From: Mesaphorura yosii
Lineage: Eukaryota; Arthropoda; Collembola; Poduromorpha; Tullbergiidae
DNA length: 64,000 nucleotides
Reading direction: 5' to 3'
Assembly (NCBI GenBank): GCA_009869945.1
Contig: WIXG01000004.1
Location: forward strand, 1-64,000
The position numbers and the translations under genes were made by a program. The notes beneath the pieces were generated by a model, which searched no databases, had not been told where the DNA came from, and was given only the letters and a program-made list of their open reading frames with translations. This document shows, in pieces, positions 25,701 to 36,888 of this stretch; within the stretch, counting starts at the first letter, position 1; each line of letters starts with the position of its first letter.

Positions 25701-28700
25701 AATATTTCTTGCCCATCTGTCAAACGAGAGGAAAGTAAAGAATAAAAAAACGTCACGTCATCATCAGTCAAACTCCAAAACAAAACCGAGCAATAAGAAG
25801 AAACGTCCCTGCCAAGAGCCGTGGAAGAATGGAAGTACGACTGACTTGGTGACATACTCCATCAAAAACTATTTCCAGTCCAGAGTTTGTTGATTAGATT
25901 ATTGTATGCTTAGTCGGGGAATCGGAAACTCCTAGCTCGGTGTAGTTCATGTGCCGGTGCTTGCCCGCCTACATTCTACATGCGACATGCGAGCCACTTC
26001 GCGATAGTATCTGTCATAACTTTTATTTATTTACTTTAAAAGTGTACGTGCACATACATCACGATCGCACGCACTGCAAACGCACCAGAAGGTAAAATAC
26101 TAAAAATATAAAATAAAAGCGACTCTGTTTGATGTTCAATGCTCAACTTTCTTTGCAGAGACAATCAGGCTGGTCTGAACAGCCTTCGTGCCTTCTTTCA
26201 CCATCCGAATTTCCTCTGAATTGGTGGTGTTGGTGAAAGTAACGAGTACAAGCAGACACAGAAAGTGGAAACAATAAAGGTGGTCGCCCAGCTCTCGTTC
26301 CTGTGCGTACACTGCCAGATAATGAAATAACTATAGACAGGAAAAGGTTTAATTTTTGGAAATGTTGTGTTTGTTTACTTTTGTTAGCTTCTCGGCACGA
26401 GCAGTAGCAATTCTGCCGTAGCCGTCAGCGCTCCACATTATAATCCTGGTTTACGCTTACACTCATCGTTATAGACTTTCATCAATCCAATGCAATAATA
26501 ATGCAGTAATACTCCGGCACGGACTGTTCAAATAATAAATGAAAGAACCAACCGAGTGAAGGGGAGAAAGTTACATTTCCCTGTCCACCTTTCCACTTCT
26601 TCCATTTATTTGCCGCTGTGCTGTGCTATGAAAGTGCAACTCTTCAATTCGATTTCTTTTCCTGCTCTCGGTTGGGTTTGCTGTTGTCACCTTAATGAAA
26701 TTTCTTCTTGACTTGAGTTCTCTTGCCAATTGCTAGTTTCTGTACACTCCACAAGAAATGCCCTGTAATAATAAAGAGCAAGAAAACTAAACTAACTTGA
26801 ACTTACCTTGGAGGAAAATTCGACGTATTGATTGCATTCTAATTAAATTACCACAGCCAGCCGTAGTCTGCGTGTGGTAGTCGAACTGGCACGTGTTTCT
26901 GTGCTGGGATGCTGCGGGCAATTCCACAATTTAGAACACGCTGTGGCGCTTAATTACAGGGCTTCCTTCCAAAGTCAGCTGCCAGCGATAAAATAGTTTG
27001 TATTATCAATGGCCAGAATTACTACTTGCGCCGCACAGCTGAAGAAGCGAACAGCAATTACAGAAAAGCAGCTTCGAGCAGGAGACCAAGCATGGAGCAC
27101 CGAAGGACTTTCATTCCGCCATTGTTAACAACATTGACCCAGTGCAATGCAATCTTCTCCACAGGATCCGGGTCAGAACTTCCAAATCTGATAGAAAAAT
27201 AAAAAAACGTATTTGACTACCTTTGTCAAATGTTAAATGGCTTGATCGCAACGGATTGGGCAGAAGCAAGGTGTCTTGTGTTCTTGTGTACCACCATTTC
27301 GACTTTTTATAGATCCTTGTGATAGGCGATAAGCTAACCTTCCAGCTAGCTGTGCGTTCGGGTGCTGATAGTAAGTGGACCCAGGTTGGAATTGAGATTA
27401 TCTACAGCTAATGTATCAATTTTAATCACGCTCCCGTCCACCAGCCATTGCGAAATTATTATGCAACAAATTCTTTTGGTGAACCCATATACTAATGAGC
27501 TGCGTAAATCCTCACGATTGATCAATTGGCAAACAACAGAAAGTTTGCAATTTCTTTTGTTCTGTTATAAAAGACCCAGCTTTCATCAAGAGCGGAAAGT
27601 GAACATCAAACTTTGTCTGTTTCATTTCCTCTTGACTTTTAGCGCTTTCCCTTTGTAGTTCAAACAAACTCGCGATTTATTTGTTGGGATCCGCAACCAA
27701 TTTCCTCACTCTTTCCAAGCGACTGGAACTACGCTTTTCGCTTGAAACAGTTCAAAGTATGTAATAATTCCCATGGCCCGCGAACAATGCGAAATGCAAA
27801 TCACGTCAGGCCTTTTTCGTTTGCAATTAAGTAATTGCTCTGAAATTTGTGAAACTGGTTCGCAGTGATGTCGAGTTGTCGACGTTGATTGAGATTAAGG
27901 GCGCGACTGCGATTTGTTTTGCATGGTCTGTTGTCAAGTAGGCCAATCCGATGTAATAAATCTTGGTTTATTGTCGACCCTCTGCCCAAAAAGTAATTGC
28001 GCGCCAACCAAGACGCACACAAATCATTTGCTGACGTTTAGCCACCATTACCAATTCAAAACCCGAAATTGCTGGCCAGATCTGCTGTGATATTATTGAG
28101 TGAAATGTAGATTCCAACAATTCATTTCTTTCTCCAGATTCAGATAAGTAAAATCGAAATTGGAGACGAGCCCAAGAAAAGAAAGGGGTTTTCTTTCCGA
28201 TATCACTTCGACCTCTCGCCACGGAGCGTGCACATGACGCCGAAGGTCCAGACTCTCCATCACTGCGATTGTGCGACTTTGTAAGGATTTATTTGACTTG
28301 ATTCCGCATTACATTTGGAGAAAAATAATATAATTCTAATAGGAAACGGAGGACGAAAGAAGATTGTCTCCACGAAGCGTGCAAGTGCAATCCGTAGTAG
28401 AAGAACAGAAGCCTAGCGCCAACACATTGCTGTTTGCAATATAGGTTTTGATTTCTGTTGGGAGTCAACATGTATAAGAAATAAAAATCACCAAAATTTA
28501 TTGAACCACTCACACATTTCAAAGTGGTTCGGCGGCTGCAGTGGCATCGGGATCAACTTACCAGCTTCCAGCAGCGGCACCAGTCAGGAATTCCTGCTGC
28601 TCTGCACTCCCGACATGTATAAAAATAATGCACATAATATATAGCTACTTGAGGTTTCGATTTCACCCATCCCATACTCGAGAGAGCACGCAAGAATGTT

Positions 28701-31700
28701 ATGGATCCATAATTCTTTTACTGGTTGATAAAACCTTTGAAGTGGAAATGGCAAACCTCTTCTTCCCCCAAGCACTACTGCCAGACTCCAAACTTCAGAC
28801 TGCCGCCATGCAGCGCCGGGATGGGGTAAAGGTACAAAGGCAGGACGATTCGATGCGAAAGCGAAACTCTGTCCGTCCTGAGCGTGTATTGATACAAGGT
28901 CCTGAGTCGGAATCGAATCGACCCTGATTATGCAAATTTATACCCACATCTCGTAATATATCAAACTTCAAAATATCAATTTCGATTGAAAATTCGGCTC
29001 CACCTCCACCAAGGATCAATCAAATTGGAAATAAATTGAAAACTGCGACTTGCGATGATTGATTCATGACTTGTGCAACAACTAACTTGTTTTCGCTTAG
29101 AATAAATGCAGGCAATTTTGAAAACTACGCTTGTTCTACAGAATGTGTTCTGTGGATGCATTTGAGCCCTCGTCCCACTTCGGTTGATGAGTTGCTACTT
29201 TACAAATGCAGAAATGCAAAATAAAACATTTTTGTCCTATTATTATTCTTTCTATTATTATTTTCCTGAACGACTTTGTTTTATGCCAGAGTCTTAGGCA
29301 CCTCGTCCACGTCTGCGTTTGAGGTTTTTCTAAGCCCTCCGTTCTTCATTCGTCTACTTTTTGGCTTCTTTTCAAGTTTTATTTTTAATCTTTCCATTTT
29401 TTACTATTTTCTTCTCGTTTTTAACTCGTCTCTCGATATAAATTCCCATTCATCTCTTTTTCTCCTCCGCATCCATTCTTCTCCTGCAATTTTTATTGTC
29501 TTTCCACTTGAAACTATTTCCTGACTTTTAATTCTTTCCACTTTCGCGACTGCGACTGTCTGCCATTCCATTCATGCACGATACGGCAGAGGCACACATT
29601 CATCTTTTCGTGAGGTTTCTTTCCGTCTTTGCTCCCGAGTCTTCGTCTACGTTCTCGTCTGCTTTTAACGAGGTTATAAATTCGTTGAAATGAAGATGTA
29701 GTACGGGAAAAGGCTCCTTTGCATCCAGGAGATACATGACTTATTATGCAGAAGGGTGCGTGAAGTGAGTAACCTAGTTACAATTATTACGGCAAACTTC
29801 TTTGCACTGCCACACTGCTTCGTTACGTCTTCCGCACTAGTTTAAACTTAGATAAACCTGTCAGGCTTACTCCCAACGTACCAACTTTTCCAATTATGGG
29901 AATTCTTTTTATAAAGTGGCCTATTTTTATGATTATGAGCGAGCTACCTTCGTTACTTTTACCGCATAATTTGTAACTCGGGTAAACGAGCACTTTTGAT
30001 CCTCGCTGCCTGTCCTCATGAGTATTCATCTCCCAACAGTAATTTGTAAAAAAGATGTTTCGCCAGTTGTGAGCATAAGTTAAAACGTACTCGGGAGTTG
30101 ATGGTGCATGAAATATACGCACCTCTTTTTGAACTTAGAGCAATATCTGTAAAAGACTTGATTGATTGCTGGTTTGTATCCTACGCGCTATTGCGTGCAT
30201 AATCGTTGAACTACATGCAGGTTCTTTAAATACCCCCATGCTGAGCCAGGCCGCAGAGTTCAATCACAGAGCAAATGATTGCAGAAGTACTAAAGACTAA
30301 TTTTAGTGACTTTGCTTCGTAGTGCGAAGCGTAGGCGCTGGCACGTATGAGCCATGCGAGTGCGACCCATTCAGAAAATGCAAATTGTTAAATGTGTGTT
30401 TTTATGACTCAATAAAACTAAATGTTTGTAAAGTTGTTACTTTTACGCTTAAAGTGGTTGGGGTGTTTATTTTAATGTATTCATGGTACGTAAATAAGTG
30501 CCCTGATTACCCTCAGATTATGATCATGATGGCTGTCAAACCAATATACGACAAAATGTTGAGCACTTTAAATTCTGCCTGCGGTCTTGCGACACAGAAG
30601 AAACTTTGGACAACTCGTGGTATATTTTAAACATTTTTGTACTGGCACGGAAGATGGTGATTTCTCCAAGCTGAAGCTGACACTCACAGGCTTGATCCCT
30701 ACTTTTCGAATTCGCATTCTCAAGCAGTAGTATCAAGTTTCATTTCTTCATTTGTGCTTTTACCGCACAGCACAGAGCAGTGCAATGCCAACGCTCACGG
30801 AAAAGATCGTGCTAAATATTCGGAGCACGTCCAGTTCAATACGCTTGAAATTGAAACGTCAATCGAGATTCGAGTTCCTGACTTTGGTCTCGTGCTCCAG
30901 TGTGCTGTACCACTTACATGCATAAGTATAATATAATACGATCTTGACAGAGATTAAAATATCTGCTTTTCTCAGAACGTGATCAGCATACAAGTCAATG
31001 AGTCCGCACTGGAGAACGAAACTTTCCAACAAGAGAAAAAGTGATGCGTTTCATTCTTGCAGTGTACAGTGCAGGAACTTGATTTGGTATAAAATGTGTT
31101 GTAATCCGGACCCGAGCATGAACAGCTTTCACATTGTGCTTTCTTTCCGTTCCTTTCTTCTCTTCACTGCTCTTCTGCCACCTCTCAACTAATAATTCAG
31201 AACTCCAACAAAATATTATTAGTCCCTTTTGGGTTGGTGTTGAGTTATCTCAAGTGGATTTGGCTTGTAAACATGGCATGAATACTGCCATGCAGCACTC
31301 CAATGCAATCTGCATTACATTGCAGTCTCGAGTTCTCTTGGCGTGGCATGAGAGATGTTCATCATTTCATTTACATATCGCGATGACTTGTTACACGATG
31401 GGCGTATATTACAAGCTGTAGGCGTAAAATATTGTTCCGGGCATGGGAAGAGTCATCACAAGAAAGTCGTGGCATTTCGCGTATCTCATGCGATAAGCTA
31501 CATTACTACATGGTTTGTGAAATCATCTCTCAAAAATTAATAAATCCTTTTACCCTTTCTGTTAGGCTCAGAATTTCAGTAGATTTAGATGTATTGCATT
31601 GATAGGCTTTCTGTATTACAGATTCAAGTTCGTTTGGCTCTTGCTCTATATGACAAAGAAAAGCAAAGCCGGCAAAAACCTTCACAGCCACTGTGACACA

Positions 31701-32433
31701 ATAAAACGCTGGTCGTGGTCGATGAATAAATTATGAAATACTTTTCCTTCTGTCGTGCTCGAATATTTTTCGATGCATTTTTAAATTAAAAGGTTCAACA
31801 TTGACGTTATTGTATTTAAAGGTTACGATTATTATTATGGCACATGTTTACCAACCTTGGAAGGAAATATTCCTTGTTCAGAATTCTCCGAGCGGAGCGG
31901 CTTCCAGTTCCATTTCCATTTCCCGTATTTACAGAAATTGTGCCTCTTGCGCATTGTATTGCTTAAAGCCGTCCCAGTCCAGGCCGTTATTGCTGCTGTT
32001 AACGAGTATTTGCTTTTCCTAAAATTGTGCTTCACGGGTTCCGGCAACAACTTTGGCTGCATCGCGCACATTGCAGCAAGTCTTGAAAAATGCAACTTTG
32101 CAAAAGCAAAGGCGATGCTGGTGTTGAGTACGCTTTCCACGTTCGTTTTCCTATTTCCGTCTTCGTCTTCCACGTTGTCTCTGTTTTCTCATTCGTAAAT
32201 GTAAAGAGTGTTAAATTGGAATTCCCAAAGCTGTACAGTGCTGCGAGCCATGACATGACGGGAGCGAATTGCAGTGTCTCGACTGTGAATCGGGTTCGTT
32301 ATGTTAGACAGAATTATGCATCAGCAAATCAGATGTTAATAATGCACTTCATGGCCCGGCTTCTCATATTTGAGTCTACATAATTTATGACGCTCAGCTC
32401 AGCGTTGCAAGTCAGTTAGACATTTTCTACGGC

Positions 32434-32574
32434 TCAAAGCTGGTTTGTGGTTGCAGGATTCTCAATAATCTTACGCAAATAAATGACGCCGGGATGCCCA
32501 CCGGCACTGCAACCGTCGTACAATTCAGTCCCAAGAGATTTCTCGTCCGAGCACGGTAGGGCGGCTCGGCCAAC
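32434..32574 (-). CDS. Weak candidate terminal exon, 46 aa
   Basis: Function is not recognised. After an ataag acceptor-like site, the frame from 32574 reads VGRAALPCSDEKSLGTELYD and continues GCSAGGHPGVIYLRK to a TGA at 32434. Local GC content is higher than in the surroundings and the residue mix is protein-like. No upstream partner exon was found, the polypyrimidine tract is weak, and an overlapping frame is also open, so this may be chance. Confidence 0.18.
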   Translation of the reverse strand, partial: VGRAALPCSDEKSLGTELYDGCSAGGHPGVIYLRKIIENPATTNQL

Positions 32575-34907
32575 CTTATTAAATCGGGAGGCGGACCAGC
32601 AATCACAAATGTAGGCAATAGCAAAGTAAAATCATTAATGTATCAACATTCAAGAAACTTTGCTTTTCCTTCCTGGTCGTAACATGAAAGCCTACAGACG
32701 GAATTCTTTAATAAGGAAGAATTCGGTTTAGAATCCAAGTTTCCACGTTGTATTTTTCTGTTTTCGTTTCCCGTTCGTCGTGCTCGGTGCCAGTGTGCCT
32801 CCAAGCATTGTTTGCTATTGTGCACAGGAATTACAATCAGTAATGAAATGAAGTACACGCCATGCGCTCAGTTTCGCCTTCTGTGCCAGTGCTAGTATAA
32901 AGGGTATTAGCAATAAAAAGAGTTCGGTCCTATCTTAAATACTTACCGTTATGTGCTTCGTTTAGAAATAACAGACAGCTTGCAGACGAGACGAAGAAAG
33001 AAAGTATTCCCAAGTATTTCAATTCTTTTTGCAAAAGTTCAAACAGGAGCTGCAGCCGCCTTTGTGTGTAAATCAATGAGAATAAGAATTACCCAACCTC
33101 GCGACAAATAAGTTCCTTTTCATCTTACCTAATCCCGATCCCCGAAAGGGCAAAGGCAAAGCACCGGTTTCAAAAAGTAGTTTATAATTTGTTCTCGCGT
33201 AATGTAAAAGTTTCTCTTACCATTCTTTTGGATTGTATTTTTCAAGAAATTATGAACATGTAATTTCCCAAGCAAATTCTAATTACTGCGTCTGCCAAGC
33301 AATGTGCCATAATTTTTGCTCTCTGTCTAAGAACTTTTGAACCGACATCTCAACTTGAGCGAAGCCGAGTTCTTGGTCCCGGTAATGTGGATTTGACACT
33401 GACAAACTGACAGTCAGCACAAGTCATCAATCACTTCCTGTGCTCGGAGCTCGAGTTTAATGTATGTATGGACTCATCGCTGCCTGCCTGCCTCCTTCCA
33501 TATGCACGCTCCACTTCTGATTCGTTTTGTGCACGGCAGTAACCCTTCGTCTTCGCCTGCTCTCTTTCGAGAATCATTCCTCTTCTTTTCGACTCGACTG
33601 CTGTTTCTGGCTGAGACAGTGACAGACAGCAACTCGGTTCCTCCATGGCAATATTGCACAGACATCTGCATAAAAAAGAGCTCACAGTTTAGCGAAGTTT
33701 AGTTTTATTCAAGAAACAATTTTCTTTGTAATTCTATTTTCATGAAGTATACCATCAAATCCTCATGTGCATCCTTTTTACTTTTGCTTGATATCATGCA
33801 AAATGTACGTGCCGAATTTGCAGCTGTATTCAGACACAAATTACAGACACGTCGCTCAACAGTAAAAGCAACAGCAAGAATTTGACAATTACGAAGACAA
33901 TTTGCAGGGCTCTATAATTTACCGACGAACGATTGGCAATTTGTACTTTCTTTTCATGTTTCCGCCCAGCCACGGAACATCGGACGTCGGACGGAAGACT
34001 CGTAATAGTTAGAAGTGGTAATTTGAACCCGACCCACAAAGTCTTTGAGTATTGGAGAGTCTATTGACTTCGGACAAGAATGGCCGCACAAGTGTCCACT
34101 GGAATCTCCACTTTTCTCTTCACAAGACTCAAGCCTCTAATGTAGAAGAATGGCATGGCATGGCGAAAGAGATACAGAAGCCAATTCAGAGTCAGAGTCA
34201 GGATAATCATTCGAATGCACACTCGTGGCGAATGGTGACAAAAATGGCACTGTACGATTGCACTTCAGTTTGCAGTGGGAAGGGAAAGGCTAGCTCGAAA
34301 ACTTTTCTGCTTAAACTCCTTTTTGTATTTTTGTTGTCGCTGTTGGTATTTTTTGTTTCTTCGCAAGCATTCACTTGAATCGGTCTCAAGTGAACATCTT
34401 CGTGCTTACGTGCAACAATGAACGACCGTTTGCCACGGACACGTAAGTAGCTTGGCCTTATGAGAGCTTAAGATATATTTCTTTGGTTTCTTTCCTTTTA
34501 TACCCTCTTGGTGCGGCATTTTTGTCGTTGTCGTTTTGCTTTCTTCAGAGTGCAACTGCTCAGTGCACGCATAGTGAATCCGAGCTGTTATTGTGCCCAG
34601 GAAGTTGAACACGTACCAGCACAACCACGACCAGGAGAAAGTTCTTTAAGTAGAAAATAAAACAAATGGTCATCCATTTCGAGAGTATCCATCACACTGA
34701 AGGAGAAACCGATTTATTTATGTTGCAATGAAAGTCTGGCGGCCGAGAGAGAAAGCGACAGCCACACGATGGATTGCAGTTCGTTTGCTCTCTCTCGGAG
34801 GACTTGACTCAGACCATATTAACACTAACACACCGCACGATGCCACGCCACTTCGAGGCGGGCTGTATTTTCTATCTCGTTGATTCTGCCGTGACGTGCC
34901 TTGTACA

Positions 34908-35169
34908 CCGCCGGACAGGGTTGAAAAAAATCGTGATTTTTTCAAAAATATCGATATATATAGAAAAAAATTCGATTTACGTCGAAAATACCTATGATTT
35001 TAGGGAAAAGTTGATATTTTTGATTTTTTTGATTTTTTCACGAAAACATGTGAAAAGCACTGGATAGTCATTGGAAAGTACTTTGCGCTACACATCTCAA
35101 AAATATCATAAAAATCAGAAATATCATGATATATATCGTCGATTTATATCAGCCAACCCTGCCGCCAGG
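34908..35169. mobile_element. hAT-like MITE with terminal inverted repeats and 8-bp target duplication
   Basis: The element spans 34916-35161 (246 bases). It begins CAGGGTTG and ends with the inverse CAACCCTG. CAGGG-type ends are typical of hAT transposons. The flanks ccgccgga (34908-34915) and ccgccagg (35162-35169) match at six of eight positions, as expected for an aged 8-bp target-site duplication. The interior is very AT-rich with atcgatata and gatatatatcg blocks near the two ends and has no coding capacity, so movement would need a transposase encoded elsewhere. Confidence 0.75.
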
Positions 35170-36848
35170 CAACGTGGGCAGGGTCCTTGCACGAGCCGTT
35201 CTCTTAAAAGTCCGTTTCCTCTGACACGACTTGCGTTCCGATACATGGACATGACACATAAAATAATAAAGCACTTCATTTCAAACATGCTGCTCGGGCC
35301 CTTAAGTAGCGGAACGTAAATAGGAAATTGTTACTGAGAAGTAGTACAAAGTGGTCACTGAAGGAAAGAGACATTGAATTGACCCCACGAAAATCGAGTT
35401 TGCCTTCTCGCTGAGAAGACATTAGAGAAAAATAGTTGAGAAGTTGCTGTTGCCTTTGTGCCAGTAAACCGAGCATCATCACCACAATGCGATGGACTGG
35501 GCCTGACATGGCATGAGGACTCGGCCTGTTCCAAGAAATTGATGAAAGCAAATGGAACTAACATAAAATGTGGAACAAAATTACATGGTAGAACTGTCAA
35601 ATAGCATTTTCATCAAACACGCGGGAAGAATGGTAGAAAGGTTTTAGTCTGTCAGTGAAACAACTTCTGGCTAATTTCATTTCGAGTTGTGGAAGTCAAT
35701 TCGGCGTGCAAAGGAATTTTGGCCACCAAGGCACAGTCACTGGCACTGGCAGTCTTTCGCAAAGGACATGACACAGTTCGGAAAATATTGGGAAGCACGC
35801 GCGGCGCGACGTGTGCGAGTAAAGTTATGAAATAGGAGCGCGAGACTAGACCGGTTGATGACATGCTCGCAAGCTGCACACAGGAAGGAAGTATAGTGAA
35901 AGAGAAACTCGGTTTCGAGGCTTATTGATATGTAGTTTATGAGGCAATTTAGAATATTTTTCGGTTCTGGCTTATTTTTGCGTGCTTATTTCGGAGCGTT
36001 ATGAATTCTCATTATTGATTTGCATGCTCTGTGTGCTCTTCCGTGGTTGTATTCCTGGAATAAAATATCATCACTCTTTTTATTATGCTGAAATGCTAGC
36101 GAGAGTTCAGACTATGAGTCGTATCGTATCGAAAGTAGGTCTATTATACATAATGCCTGCGATTTCGCCATCCATCCATTCGTATTCGTACGCGAGTGCA
36201 GAGGCATTTCGCATTTTGCCATTTGGTACCGGTGCCAGTAAAGAGCAGAGGAAAGTAGGCTCGGGCTTTCTCCATTGTGTTGCGTAAATACGTGTATAAT
36301 AATGTTGATTTTATTCATAACAATAAAGCATAAAAGTTTCATGTCGCATTAATAGATTTAATATATAGTCAAGTCAAGTCTTATTACTTATGATAATAAT
36401 GTCGTGCCTTGCCTTGCCTGTACACCACAGTGACGGTATTGTACAAAAATGAACACGAGAACGAGAAAGAAGGACGCCAAGTACACAAAAGTAAGCTTCT
36501 ATTCTTGTCTTCCAGCATTATTATCGACTCGTATCTCGTTTTATTATTGCACTAAACAAAAATCTGCTGCCAGTACCTTACACTAGGCTATCACTGCAGC
36601 GTCGCTGTCGATATTTACTATTTGCATAAGGCGCAGCAGATACTTTAATGACGGGACGAGAAAATAATGACTCGATCCACTTTTACTGCACTGCACTGAG
36701 AAGAGAAGATAACAGTTCATTCAAACGGCGCCCATAAATTATCATTCCATATTTTTAATCTTGCCTTTCTTCGATTTGATTCGGGAAACTCGCGACACTG
36801 TCAGCTAATTGTCGTCAATATCGATTGCGAATTTGGATTACTTCACGT
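35170..36848. other. Gene-free stretch downstream of the LRR receptor
   Basis: Nothing beyond short chance open frames is visible. The gene to its right is transcribed toward this region, so the right part is probably its 3' flank. Confidence 0.5.
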
Positions 36849-36854
36849 TTTATT
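36849..36854 (-). terminator. Poly(A) signal AATAAA of the LRR receptor gene
   Basis: AATAAA reads on the minus strand 35 bases after the receptor stop codon (36889). Confidence 0.5.
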
Positions 36855-36888
36855 AGGCTAGAACATGTCACAGTCACGGGATTGCATT

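Larger units (their letters stand above)
20475..34907. other. Gene-poor stretch between Kir and the MITE
   Basis: No confident gene. Two weak coding candidates (22328-22792 plus and 32434-32574 minus) and tRNA-like box relics are listed separately. The rest shows only short open frames, AT-rich tracts and scattered TATA-like sequences (for example tttaaatac near 30225). It is probably upstream or regulatory DNA of the Kir gene and downstream DNA of the LRR receptor. Confidence 0.45.

Noticed and set aside
28541-28927. 128-codon ORF on the plus strand
   Set aside because: No splice signals, no family resemblance, and its 3' end overlaps a tRNA-like repeat string; probably chance.
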